Positions 10,057 to 18,877 of a stretch of DNA of 49,929 nucleotides are shown here, piece after piece. Position 1 is the first letter of the stretch. Each line of letters starts with the position of its first letter. Made by a program: the position numbers and the translations under genes. The notes under the pieces are model-generated. The model was not told the origin of the DNA. It ran no database searches and saw nothing but the letters and a program-made list of their open reading frames with translations. The DNA is from an uncultured Pelagibacteraceae bacterium (GTDB lineage: Bacteria > Pseudomonadota > Alphaproteobacteria > Pelagibacterales > Pelagibacteraceae). The DNA is taken from assembly GCA_902519695.1 (NCBI GenBank), contig CABYKN010000004.1, positions 1-49,929 of the forward strand. Direction: 5' to 3'.

Positions 10057-10790
10057 AAAATTTAGTAGAAGTTAAAAATATAAAAAAAAACTATGGAAAA
10101 AATGAGGCTGTCAAAGGTATAAGCTTTGGAATAAAAGAAGACGAAATTTTAGGCCTATTAGGTCCAAATGGTTCAGGCAAAACGACTACTATTGGCATGT
10201 TGTTGGGACTTCTAAAACCAACTAGTGGAGAAATTTTTATAAATGGTCAAAAATTGGAGGGGAATAAAATTGAAATCTTAGAACAGATTAACTTCATATC
10301 TCCATATATTGAATTACCAAAAAAACTTACTGTTAAACAAAATCTTACTGTTTACGGAAAATTATACAAAATAAATAATATTGATGAGAGGATAGAATTT
10401 TTATCAGAAAGATTAAGATTAGCAGGATTGCTTAATAGTATTACAGGGGAATTGTCATCTGGACAAAAAAATAGAGTAAGTCTTGCAAAAGCATTAATCA
10501 ACGAACCAAAAGTATTACTACTAGATGAACCGACCGCATCTTTGGATCCAGAAGTGGGTGATTTTGTTAGGTCCTTTTTGGAAGATTATAAAAAAGAAAA
10601 AAAAATATCTATACTTCTTGCTTCTCATAATATGAATGAAGTCACTAGGCTTTGTAAATCAATTCTAATGATGAAAGACGGAGTTATAATCGATAAAGGG
10701 AATCCTGAAGAATTAATCAATAAACATGGTAGAAAAAACCTTGAGGAAGTATTTTTAAAATTATCTAGGAGTAAAAATGAGTTTAACTAG
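10053..10790 (+). CDS. ABC-2 type exporter, ATP-binding protein
   Basis: This is the ATPase subunit of an ABC exporter. The 245-residue protein has Walker A GPNGSGKTT (37-45), signature LSSGQ (134-138), Walker B with VLLLDEP (154-160), a D-loop SLDP and a switch histidine in ASHNMNE. The domain type is CcmA/NodI-like, the group that pairs with ABC-2 permeases. The permease gene starts inside its 3' end (14-nt overlap), giving a two-gene exporter. The substrate is unknown; neighbours (Sua5, tRNA) give no hint. Confidence 0.9.
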   Translation: MKNLVEVKNIKKNYGKNEAVKGISFGIKEDEILGLLGPNGSGKTTTIGMLLGLLKPTSGEIFINGQKLEGNKIEILEQINFISPYIELPKKLTVKQNLTVYGKLYKINNIDERIEFLSERLRLAGLLNSITGELSSGQKNRVSLAKALINEPKVLLLDEPTASLDPEVGDFVRSFLEDYKKEKKISILLASHNMNEVTRLCKSILMMKDGVIIDKGNPEELINKHGRKNLEEVFLKLSRSKNEFN

Positions 10791-11568
10791 AATGTATGGA
10801 CTTTTTTTAAGACATTTTTATTTAATTACAAGATCTTTCCCAAGAGTTTTAGATCTTGTTTATTGGCCGACTATTCAAATTACTTTATGGGGGTTTATCT
10901 CAAATTTTTTTGCTACACATACAACATATTATAATAATGCGGTAGGAGTTATATTAACATGTGCAATTCTTTATGATTTTCTTTTTAGAACCAGTATTGG
11001 ATTTAATATGCTCTTTCTTGAAGAAATTTGGAGTAGGAACTTTACAAATTTATTTATTGCGCCAATGAAAATTAGTGAAATATTAACTTCACTTGTTGCT
11101 ACAGCTTTAATAAGAGCTCTAATAGGTTTAATTCCAGCAGTGCTTTTAACTTCTCCATTGTTCGGTATTTCTATTTTAGACTTAGGAATATTTTTACTCT
11201 TTTTGTTTTTGAGCCTATATTTATTTGGAATAACACTTGGCATCCTAGTATCGGCTGGTCTTTTGAGATATGGGCCTTCTTTTGAAAATATAGCATGGTC
11301 TACGATGTTTTTATTAGCTCCATTTGGATGCATCTATTATCCAATTGAAATATTGCCAGAGGTGTTCCAGAAGATAGCTTATCTACTACCATTAGTATAT
11401 ATATTTGAAGAGGCCAGAAATATTTTGATTAATCAAACTGTAGATATTCAAAATATCTATTATGCTTTCATATGGAATGGAGTTTACTTTGTATTATCAA
11501 TTGCATTATTCTATTATTCTTTCAATGTCGCAAAAAATAAAGGAACGCTTATTAATATGGGTGAGTAG
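10777..11568 (+). CDS. ABC-2 type exporter, permease protein
   Basis: This is the membrane subunit of the exporter whose ATPase is encoded directly upstream. The 263-residue protein has about six hydrophobic helices and a conserved ABC-2 permease stretch at the C-terminal side (APFGCIYYPIEILPEVFQ), typical of NodJ-like and multidrug or polysaccharide ABC-2 permeases. The TAG stop ends at 11568. The very next base is the last A of the CCA end of a tRNA gene on the opposite strand, so the two genes touch without sharing a base. The substrate cannot be inferred. Confidence 0.88.
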   Translation: MSLTRMYGLFLRHFYLITRSFPRVLDLVYWPTIQITLWGFISNFFATHTTYYNNAVGVILTCAILYDFLFRTSIGFNMLFLEEIWSRNFTNLFIAPMKISEILTSLVATALIRALIGLIPAVLLTSPLFGISILDLGIFLLFLFLSLYLFGITLGILVSAGLLRYGPSFENIAWSTMFLLAPFGCIYYPIEILPEVFQKIAYLLPLVYIFEEARNILINQTVDIQNIYYAFIWNGVYFVLSIALFYYSFNVAKNKGTLINMGE

Positions 11569-11645
11569 TGGTGCGCCCGCAAGGAGTCGAACCCTGAACC
11601 TCCAGAGCCGAAATCTGGCGCTCTATCCAGTTGAGCTACGAACGC
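11569..11645 (-). tRNA. tRNA-Arg (anticodon TCG)
   Basis: The minus strand folds as a full cloverleaf. The acceptor GCGTTCG pairs with CGGGCGC through two G-U pairs. The anticodon stem CCAGA/TCTGG encloses the loop TTTCGGC with anticodon TCG, and the T arm carries GTTCGACTC. A 3' CCA is encoded (11571-11569). The UCG anticodon reads CGA and possibly other CGN codons. The gene lies tail to tail against the ABC permease and head to head with rluD, only 23 bp from the rluD ATG. Confidence 0.95.
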
Positions 11646-11655
11646 ATAATAATTT

Positions 11656-11685
11656 ATTATAATAATTTATGAAAAATATCATCAA
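11656..11685 (-). promoter_or_regulatory. Predicted promoter of tRNA-Arg, overlapping the rluD start
   Basis: On the minus strand a -35 TTGATG (11685-11680) and a perfect -10 TATAAT (11661-11656) are 18 bp apart. The -10 ends 10 bp before the tRNA 5' end, giving a very short leader. The -35 lies within the first codons of rluD (ATG at 11669), so polymerase bound here would cover the rluD start region. Motif evidence only. Confidence 0.55.
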
Positions 11686-12649
11686 TTTTATTATTAAAGA
11701 AGATGATAATAACAAGAGAGTAGACACGGTATTAGCAAATCATGATAAAAGTTTAAGCAGAACTAGAGTAAAAAATTTAATATTAGATAGTAAATTAAAA
11801 ATTAACGAGAAAATTATACAAGACCCTTCAATTAAAACTAAATTAAATGACAAAATTGAGCTTGAAATTGTTGAACCTAAGAAACAAAGTCTAAAACCTT
11901 ATAAATTTAAATTAAATATAATTTATGAAGATGAAGATTTAATAGTAATTGACAAACCTTCGGGAATTTCAATGCATCCTGGTGCTGGTAATTACGATAA
12001 TACAATAGTTAACGCATTAATGAATTATGATAGTAAAAATTTATCTGATACTGGAGATGAACTTAGACCTGGTATAGTTCATAGAATTGATAAAGATACA
12101 TCAGGATTAATTGTAATTGCAAAAAATAATTTAACCCACGAAAAATTATCACTTCAATTCTCTAAACATTCTATAACTAGAGTTTATCAAACTTTAATAT
12201 GGGGAAAATTAAGACCTCAAAAAGGAAAAATTGAAACCTTCATAACTAGAAGTTCAAAAAACAGACAAATGATGGAAGTGTCATCTAGCAAAGGTAAAAA
12301 AGCAATTACACATTATGAAACATTAGAAGTTTTTGAGAATGATAAAGTTCCAACTTTTAGTTTTGTACAATGTAAATTAGAAACTGGGAGAACACACCAA
12401 ATAAGAGTTCACATGTCATACAAAGGTAATAATATTCTTGGAGATAAAAAATATAAAAAGAAATTTAAAAAATTTAAAAATATTGATGAAGATCTTAATA
12501 ATAAAATTTTAAATCTAGATAGACAATTTTTACACGCAAAACAGTTAGGTTTTGACCATCCTAGGACAGATGAAAGATTAGAATTTTTATCAAATATCCC
12601 AAAAGAGTTGATTGATATACTAAAAAAACTAAGAAAATTAAGTAAATAA
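11669..12649 (+). CDS. rluD: RluA-family 23S rRNA pseudouridine synthase (RluD-type)
   Basis: This enzyme isomerises uridines to pseudouridine in large-subunit rRNA. The 326-residue protein has an N-terminal S4 RNA-binding domain (about 15-75, with RVDTVLANH and SRTRVKNLI) and a catalytic domain with HRIDKDTSGLIVIAKN, in which Asp141 is the likely catalytic residue. GRTHQIRVH and the terminal LHAKQLGFDHP are further family marks. The RluD subtype (positions 1911, 1915 and 1917) is inferred from the S4 domain and from its place directly upstream of rpoH, a common alphaproteobacterial arrangement; RluC cannot be excluded. Confidence 0.86.
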   Translation: MKNIINFIIKEDDNNKRVDTVLANHDKSLSRTRVKNLILDSKLKINEKIIQDPSIKTKLNDKIELEIVEPKKQSLKPYKFKLNIIYEDEDLIVIDKPSGISMHPGAGNYDNTIVNALMNYDSKNLSDTGDELRPGIVHRIDKDTSGLIVIAKNNLTHEKLSLQFSKHSITRVYQTLIWGKLRPQKGKIETFITRSSKNRQMMEVSSSKGKKAITHYETLEVFENDKVPTFSFVQCKLETGRTHQIRVHMSYKGNNILGDKKYKKKFKKFKNIDEDLNNKILNLDRQFLHAKQLGFDHPRTDERLEFLSNIPKELIDILKKLRKLSK

Positions 12650-12692
12650 AACGATTGTAAAAAAAAATTTCTCTATTAGATAAATACTTCCG

Positions 12693-13583
12693 ATGAGTAA
12701 TAATACATACAATTTACCAACTCTCTCAAATGAAGGTGGCTTAGCAGCTTATCTAGCTCAGATAAAAAAATTTCCTATGCTAGATGCTGAGGAAGAATAC
12801 ATGCTTGCTAAAAATTGGCAAACTACAGGAAATGTTAAATCAGCTGAAAAACTTGTAACAAGTCATTTAAGATTAGTTGCTAAAATAGCGATGGGTTACA
12901 AAGGCTATGGTTTGCCTCTTAATGAAATGATTTCAGAAGGTAACGTAGGTTTAATGCAAGCTGTTAAGAAATTTGAACCAGAGAAAGGTTTTAGACTTGC
13001 AACTTATGCAATGTGGTGGATTAAAGCTTCTATTCAAGAATATATTCTAAGATCATGGAGCTTAGTAAAAATTGGAACTACAACAGCTCAGAAAAAACTT
13101 TTTTTCAACTTGAAGAAGTTAAAAAATCAAATTGCACCTAGAACAGAGGGTGACTTACGTGATGAACACGTAAAGGATATAGCAAACAGATTAAAAGTTA
13201 GTGAACAAGAAGTAGTATCTATGAATAGAAGGCTTTCAGGAAAAGAGCAATCTTTAAATGCACCTATTGGAGAAGATGGTGATGAATGGCAAGATTGGGT
13301 TGTGGACAATGAAATGGATCAAGAACTTAAATTTGCACAAAATGAAGAAATGGAACAACGAAAAGATCTTCTTCAAGATTCTATTAAAATTTTAAATGAA
13401 AGAGAAAAAGAAATACTTTATTCAAGAAGATTGACAGATGATCCAATAACTTTGGAGGATTTAAGTAAGAAATTCAAAATAAGCAGAGAAAGAATAAGAC
13501 AAATTGAAAATAAAGCATTTGAAAAACTTCAAAAACATATGTTGAACTCTGCTAAATCAAAAAATCTATTACCGGCTAACTAA
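12693..13583 (+). CDS. rpoH: RNA polymerase sigma-32 factor
   Basis: This is the heat-shock sigma factor. The 296-residue protein has sigma region 2 (about 50-120, with HLRLVAKIAMGY and the -10-binding YAMWWIKASIQEYILRSW). The RpoH box QKKLFFNLK at 133-141, which separates RpoH from RpoD and RpoS, follows. Region 4 (about 225-290) contains LEDLSKKFKISRERIRQIENKAF. It lies 43 bp downstream of rluD and ends 5 bp from the convergent autotransporter gene. Whether it has its own promoter is unclear: the spacer is A/T-rich with no convincing -35/-10 pair. Confidence 0.96.
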   Translation: MSNNTYNLPTLSNEGGLAAYLAQIKKFPMLDAEEEYMLAKNWQTTGNVKSAEKLVTSHLRLVAKIAMGYKGYGLPLNEMISEGNVGLMQAVKKFEPEKGFRLATYAMWWIKASIQEYILRSWSLVKIGTTTAQKKLFFNLKKLKNQIAPRTEGDLRDEHVKDIANRLKVSEQEVVSMNRRLSGKEQSLNAPIGEDGDEWQDWVVDNEMDQELKFAQNEEMEQRKDLLQDSIKILNEREKEILYSRRLTDDPITLEDLSKKFKISRERIRQIENKAFEKLQKHMLNSAKSKNLLPAN

Positions 13584-13588
13584 GCTCA

Positions 13589-15394
13589 TTAAAATTCTTT
13601 TCTAATATTTACGTTTAAACTATTATTAAATGTTTCGTTATCATTCCTATAATGATCAACCATGAAACTTATGTTTAAACCATCTATCAGAGCAGCCCCT
13701 ATTCCAAGGGTAAGTTTTACATGTGATGTATTTTGATCGGATATTGCATTAGCATAAATAGTTGAAGAATCATTTACATAATAAGCTTCTGATAATGAAT
13801 TTATTGTTTTGTTTTTACCAATTTCAAATTGTATTAAAGGAGTAATAAATCCTTGATCTATCTCTATTATATTTGAAAAATTAAACCCAACGGACAATGA
13901 TGAACTTTTTATATTTTGATCATTATAATTTATTGAATCACCATCACCACTTTCAATATAATTATCTAATATTGTGTAACCCAAATCTAACCTAGAATAG
14001 TAATTTAAGTTTTTATTTTCTTTTTGTTCTAATGGTTCGTACAAGTAAGTGAAGCTTCCAAATAATTGTTTTCCATCTCTGAGGCCTTTATTATTTCCTC
14101 CAGATACTTTTCTATTGATATCGATTTCTGTTTGTCCAAATCCAATGGCAGCCTCGAAATATCGATTTTTAAAAAATTGGTTGCTTCCATAGATTAATAA
14201 AGATTTTGCTGTTGCGTCCATATGTGCATCATTACTTCCAATTTGAGTTTCTTGCTCAGATTGATTTAAAGCTAAACCTATAGTTTTTAGATCTGTAATT
14301 TTTTTATCAAATCCTACAGTAAAACCTTTGGTGCTAAGATCTTGACCTAAGTCTTTATCTTTGTTGTTTATTCTACCGAAAGAAAGATTGCCTTCACTCC
14401 AAAAAGCAAATTTTCTCTGTTTTTTTTCGTATTTTATTAAGTTGGCGGTTAAAGCATCAACTAATTTGTTTGTATACGGGTCGTTAAAATTTAATGCTAT
14501 TTTATTTTTTGAAGTGTTGCTATTTTGAATTGGTCTTATAAAATTTAAACGACTATTTACTCTATTTAATGATTGTGTCATTGATTGAATTGAAGCTAAT
14601 GTTTGATTTTTTACTAAAGTTTTTACTGTATCGTTAAAAATTTGTCCTTTTGCAGTAGTAAAATTTAAAGTTGTTGTGTTTGAAATACCAGCATAAGAGT
14701 TTCCAACTGCATCATCGAATGCTGTTGAGTCTATTTTTACGTGATAGGATGTGTCATTTTCTAAGTTAGATGAGGGATTAATAGTAATTTCAGTTGTTCC
14801 ACTTCCAGATAACAAAGCTCCAGTTACATCAATTTCTATAGCTTCACCTGTAGATGTATTTACAACATCAATATTTCCACTCTCTGCATCCACAGCTTCA
14901 TTAAATGTGAGGACTATATTTGATGATACGCTTACATCAGAAGCATCATCAGATGGTGAAGAAGATGTTAAAGTAGGATTATTATTATCAACTGTTTTAA
15001 AATTTAATTCTGTTTTACTTGAAATACCATCAAAATTATTAAATGCTGCACTATCTACTAGGATATAATATTCAGTATCCTCTTCTAAATTTGATGATAA
15101 AACAAATGTAGCTGTAACTGTTGCTGGAGCCGACAAACTCATAGCTAAAAACATTCCATTAGTTGAAAATGTTTCAACAGTACTGTCATCTGATGTTTTT
15201 TTTAAAATTACATTTCCGTTATTTGCTGATACAGACCCTGATGCTAGCCACACGAGATCTATTCCAGTATTCACCGCAATCTGTGTTGCATTATCTGCAG
15301 GAGTAGTTGATGATAAATCAACAGCGTATACATGCTTAGGATTGATTAAAATGACAAAAAAAATAATAAATATGTGAATATATTTATTGATCAT
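13589..15394 (-). CDS. Autotransporter-like outer-membrane protein with SbsA-type Ig-like repeats
   Basis: The 601-residue protein starts with a Sec signal peptide (hydrophobic 6-18, predicted cleavage after HVYA at 24). Two Ig-like domains of the SbsA/Big_5 kind follow, at about 26-132 and 136-246. Each opens with a P-x-D-[ND]-A motif (TTPADNAT, SSPSDDAS) and ends in a LNFKT/LNFTT strand. A linker leads into a region of about 280 residues of alternating amphipathic strands that ends in Phe (NIRKEF), as expected for an autotransporter beta-barrel. The Ig part would thus be the passenger shown at the cell surface. The ligand is unknown. It is the last gene of the long minus-strand run, 48 bp after purA, and ends 5 bp from rpoH. 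Confidence 0.8.
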   Translation of the reverse strand: MINKYIHIFIIFFVILINPKHVYAVDLSSTTPADNATQIAVNTGIDLVWLASGSVSANNGNVILKKTSDDSTVETFSTNGMFLAMSLSAPATVTATFVLSSNLEEDTEYYILVDSAAFNNFDGISSKTELNFKTVDNNNPTLTSSSPSDDASDVSVSSNIVLTFNEAVDAESGNIDVVNTSTGEAIEIDVTGALLSGSGTTEITINPSSNLENDTSYHVKIDSTAFDDAVGNSYAGISNTTTLNFTTAKGQIFNDTVKTLVKNQTLASIQSMTQSLNRVNSRLNFIRPIQNSNTSKNKIALNFNDPYTNKLVDALTANLIKYEKKQRKFAFWSEGNLSFGRINNKDKDLGQDLSTKGFTVGFDKKITDLKTIGLALNQSEQETQIGSNDAHMDATAKSLLIYGSNQFFKNRYFEAAIGFGQTEIDINRKVSGGNNKGLRDGKQLFGSFTYLYEPLEQKENKNLNYYSRLDLGYTILDNYIESGDGDSINYNDQNIKSSSLSVGFNFSNIIEIDQGFITPLIQFEIGKNKTINSLSEAYYVNDSSTIYANAISDQNTSHVKLTLGIGAALIDGLNISFMVDHYRNDNETFNNSLNVNIRKEF

Positions 15395-15442
15395 ATTAGT
15401 AGTATATGATGGATTTTATAATTAATTAAATTAATTCTAATA

Positions 15443-16733
15443 TTAATTAAATGGATCTATTAAGAGAATGGTATCTTCCCTCTCTGGACTTGTTGAAATA
15501 CTAGATATTTTTGTCTCAATGAAATCTTCAACAGCTTTTACATAAATCTTTGCATTATTAGGTAAATCTTCAAATTTTCTTATTCCTTGAGTTTTAGATT
15601 TCCAACCTTTGAATGTTTTGTATACTGGTTTGACATTTAATTGATCTTCTACGGCAGCAGGAAAATAATCTATTGTTTTTCCATTTAATTCATAAGCGAT
15701 GCATAAATTTATATCATCAAGTTCATCCAATACATCCAATTTTGTTAATGCTATTCCATCAATACCTGAAATTTTTATTGTCTGTCTTACCAAAACTCCA
15801 TCGAACCATCCGCATCTTCTTTTTCTACTAGTTACTGTTCCAAATTCATGTCCTTTTTTCTCCTAAATGATTGCCAATATCATCTGTGAGTTCTGTTGGG
15901 AAAGGTCCTTCACCTACCCTGGTTGTGTATGCTTTTGTAATTCCTAATACATAGTTTATTGAATTTGGACCACATCCAGATCCTGTTGCTGCTGAAGCTG
16001 CTACTGTATTTGATGAAGTTACATATGGATATGTTCCGTGATCGACATCCAGTAATATACCTTGAGCTCCCTCAAATAATATTTTTTTATTTTCTGATTT
16101 ATATTGATCGATTTTTTTCCAGACAGGTGCTGAATATTTTAAAATATTTGGGGCTATTTTTAATAAATCCTCAACTAGTTTATCTTTTTCATATATTGGC
16201 TTACCCAATCCCTTTCGGATTGCATTGTGATGCTTAAGTACTAGTGATAATCGATTTTCAAGATTTTGTTTTGATGCAAGATCCATTACTCTTATTGATC
16301 TTCTTCCTACTTTATCTTCATAAGCTGGACCAATTCCTCTTCTTGTAGTCCCAATTTTTGATTTACCAGCAGAGTCTTCCCTTATTTCATCCATCTCTCT
16401 ATGAAATGGTAAAATTAGTGTGGCACCCTCTGACAATATAAGATTATTTTCATTAATTTCTACACCTTTAGATTTAGCTTCTTCAATTTCATCTAAAAGC
16501 GCCCAAGGATCTACAACAACTCCATTTCCTATAATAGAAATTTTATTTTTTCTAACAATCCCAGACGGTAACAATCTCAGTTTATAAGTAACACTATCTA
16601 TGACTAAGGTATGACCAGCATTATGTCCTCCTTGGAATCTTACAACTACGTCTGCTTCACTGGATAACCAATCAACTATCTTGCCTTTTCCTTCATCTCC
16701 CCACTGCGATCCAACTACAACAACATTGTTCAT
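15443..16733 (-). pseudogene. purA: Adenylosuccinate synthetase, frame broken by one base (could be a sequence error)
   Basis: PurA makes adenylosuccinate from IMP, aspartate and GTP, the first committed step to AMP. The first frame (16733 to 15846, 295 codons) holds the N-terminal [21 protein letters not shown] and GIGPAYEDK. It runs into TGA just after an A6 tract. From 15853 down to 15443 the next frame carries the rest: [18 protein letters not shown], then ALTKLDVLD, which holds the guanine-binding TKLD. Removing one A from the tract gives 429 residues, the normal family length (E. coli 432), with every motif in place. The gene is therefore whole apart from one base. A homopolymer error in the sequence, a recent mutation and slippage are all possible. 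thiD overlaps its start by 4 nt. Confidence 0.9.
15854..15859 (-). other. Frameshift site in purA (A6 tract on the coding strand)
   Basis: The coding strand reads GGA GAA AAA AGG ACA TGA across this tract. Dropping one A gives GGA GAA AAA GGA CAT GAA, which restores the family motif GHEFG. The frame change needed is +1, which does not fit the usual -1 slippery heptamer phase. Confidence 0.85.
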
Positions 16734-17542
16734 CTAAATTTCTTTTCTATTATAAAACTATTTAAATGGTTAATTGGTCCATTTCCTTTTCCAAAATTCG
16801 GCCTTGTCCTAATTGCATTGTTTACATATCTAATACCTAACTCACAAGATTTCTTTAGAGTTTTTCCACACCCATAATATGTTGCAATTGCACTTGATAA
16901 TGTACATCCAGTTCCATGGGTATTTTTTGTTTTAATTTTTTTATTTGTAAATATTACAGCTTCTTTTTTATTTACAAAAATATCTTTCAAAGTTTTAGAA
17001 CTTAAATGACCACCTTTAATTAAAACATTCTTAGCACCTAAATCTAATAATATTTTAGCAGCATTTTTCATATCCGTTATAGATTTAATTTTTATTTTAC
17101 TTAGTATTTCTGCTTCAGGAATATTTGGTGTTATTAAATCAACTTTTTTTATTAGTTTTTTTTTCAAAACTAAAATTGCTTTACTGTCTATAAGCTTGGT
17201 TCCACCCTTAGCCACCATAACAGGATCTAAAATTATTTTTTTTAATTTTGAATTTTTTATTGATTTTAATACTGAATTTATAACTTCAGTAGAATGTAGC
17301 ATTCCTATCTTTACTGAGTCTGGTCTAATATCTTTTGAAGAAAATTCAATTTGATTAGAAATTTCTTTGCTATGAATTGGTATTATAGACATAACGCCTG
17401 TAGTATTCTGAGCTGTAACCGCCGTTATTGCTGTCATTGCGTAAGAGCCAAGTGAAGTAACTGATTTAATATCTGCTTGAATGCCTGCTCCTCCAGAGGA
17501 ATCTGATCCGGCTATTATTAATATTTTAGATTTGATTTTCAA
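16730..17542 (-). CDS. thiD: Hydroxymethylpyrimidine/phosphomethylpyrimidine kinase
   Basis: ThiD phosphorylates HMP to HMP-P and then HMP-PP for thiamine synthesis. The 270-residue protein shows the ribokinase-fold signatures: [13 protein letters not shown] at 12-24, then [21 protein letters not shown] in the middle, and the anion-hole motif [14 protein letters not shown] near the C-terminus. The start overlaps nothing upstream (1 nt from glmM), while the 3' end overlaps purA by 4 nt. With thiE at 36572 this window holds two of the steps that join HMP to the thiazole. I see no TPP riboswitch leader. Confidence 0.94.
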   Translation of the reverse strand: MKIKSKILIIAGSDSSGGAGIQADIKSVTSLGSYAMTAITAVTAQNTTGVMSIIPIHSKEISNQIEFSSKDIRPDSVKIGMLHSTEVINSVLKSIKNSKLKKIILDPVMVAKGGTKLIDSKAILVLKKKLIKKVDLITPNIPEAEILSKIKIKSITDMKNAAKILLDLGAKNVLIKGGHLSSKTLKDIFVNKKEAVIFTNKKIKTKNTHGTGCTLSSAIATYYGCGKTLKKSCELGIRYVNNAIRTRPNFGKGNGPINHLNSFIIEKKFR

Positions 17543-17543
17543 T

Positions 17544-18875
17544 TTACTGAATAGAATTTTTTATAATATTAACACACAATTTATTTAAACTTGAGTCTTC
17601 AGACTCGCTCATAATTCTTATTTTTGGCTCAGTGCCAGATTTTCTAACCAATATTCTACCTTTATATTTCATAATTTTGTTTGCTTCAGAAATAGCTTTT
17701 TTACAATTAGGTGTATTAATAATTGATTTATCTTTAACTTCTACATTTTCTAATATTTGAGGTGTGGGTTTGAACTTATTAAAAAGTTCACTTGCTTTCT
17801 TTCTTTTTCTTAAAGAAAAAAGGATTTCCAATGCTACTAGCAATCCATCACCAGTTGTTGCAAACTTTCCAAGAATTATATGACCTGATTGTTCTCCACC
17901 TAAATTAAATTTATTTTTTTTCATTTTTTCTTTTACATATCTATCTCCTACGTCCGATCTTAAAAACTTAATTTTATTTTTTTTAAAAAAATTTTCTAAT
18001 CCGTAATTTGACATTAATGTACCAACAACACCACCTTTTAAAATCTTTTTTCTTTTCCATCTCTCTCCTAACATGGCAAGAATTTTATCTCCATCAATAA
18101 TTCTACCATTTTCATCACAGATAATTATTCTGTCCGCATCGCCGTCTAAAGAAATACCTATGTGAGCTTTATTTTTTTTTGTCATTTTGCAAATTTTACT
18201 TGGATAAGTAGATCCAGATTTTAAATTTATATTTAATCCATCTGGAGAAGTGCCTGTTTTGAACACTTTAGCACCTAAAGATTTAAATAATTTAGGGCCT
18301 GCTTTATAACCAGCACCATTAGCACAGTCTAAAGCAATTTTAATACCTTTTAGAGTAAATGATGATGGGAAATTTTGTTTTAAAATTTTTATATAATTAT
18401 CGTTAGCATCCTCTAGTCTTTTAACTCTACCAAGTTCGATAGGTTTAGACAGATTTTTTGTAATTTTTGAATCAATTAACTTTTCAATTTTTTTTTCAAT
18501 TTTATCAGATAGTTTAAGTCCGTCAGGTCCAAAGAGCTTTAAACCATTATCATAGTATGGATTATGTGATGCTGTAATCATTATACCCATATTTGCTCTC
18601 ATTTTTTTCGTCAGCATCGCTAAACCATTTGTAGGTAGCGGTCCCAAAGTATAAATATGCATTCCAGCTGATGCCAATCCAGACACTAGCGCAGGTTCAA
18701 GCGTATAGCCTGATAATCTTGTGTCTTTTGCAATAATAGCAGTTTGTTTACTTTTTTTAAGATTTTTAAAATATATTCCAGCTGCTAAACCAAATTTAAA
18801 AAACATTTCACCATTTACTTTAGGGCCGTTGACTTTTCCTCTAATTCCATCTGTTCCAAAATATTTTTTAATCAT
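17544..18875 (-). CDS. glmM: Phosphoglucosamine mutase
   Basis: GlmM interconverts glucosamine 6-phosphate and glucosamine 1-phosphate, feeding UDP-GlcNAc for peptidoglycan and LPS. The 443-residue protein has the N-terminal FGTDGIRG, the phosphoserine loop TASHNP (Ser103 is the likely phospho-acceptor), the metal loop DGDADR, the sugar-binding GGEQSGH and the phosphate-binding RKSGTEPKIR at the C-terminus. It follows folP by 2 nt and precedes thiD by 1 nt, in the ftsH-folP-glmM order that is common in alphaproteobacteria. Confidence 0.96.
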   Translation of the reverse strand: MIKKYFGTDGIRGKVNGPKVNGEMFFKFGLAAGIYFKNLKKSKQTAIIAKDTRLSGYTLEPALVSGLASAGMHIYTLGPLPTNGLAMLTKKMRANMGIMITASHNPYYDNGLKLFGPDGLKLSDKIEKKIEKLIDSKITKNLSKPIELGRVKRLEDANDNYIKILKQNFPSSFTLKGIKIALDCANGAGYKAGPKLFKSLGAKVFKTGTSPDGLNINLKSGSTYPSKICKMTKKNKAHIGISLDGDADRIIICDENGRIIDGDKILAMLGERWKRKKILKGGVVGTLMSNYGLENFFKKNKIKFLRSDVGDRYVKEKMKKNKFNLGGEQSGHIILGKFATTGDGLLVALEILFSLRKRKKASELFNKFKPTPQILENVEVKDKSIINTPNCKKAISEANKIMKYKGRILVRKSGTEPKIRIMSESEDSSLNKLCVNIIKNSIQ

Positions 18876-18877
18876 TT

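Noticed and set aside
11462-11662. 66-codon open frame across the permease end and tRNA-Arg on the plus strand.
   Set aside because: It is the antisense of the tRNA plus a shifted frame of the permease. It has no family resemblance, and the tRNA fold explains the sequence.
15395-15442. A/T-rich inverted repeats (TTAATTAA units) after purA as a terminator.
   Set aside because: The stem contains almost no G-C pairs and no T-tract follows in either direction. Such repeats are expected by chance at this base composition.
15854-15860. Programmed -1 frameshifting on A AAA AAG in purA.
   Set aside because: The zero-frame codons are GAA AAA AGG, so the heptamer is out of phase, and the shift needed is +1. 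Classical -1 slippage does not explain it.
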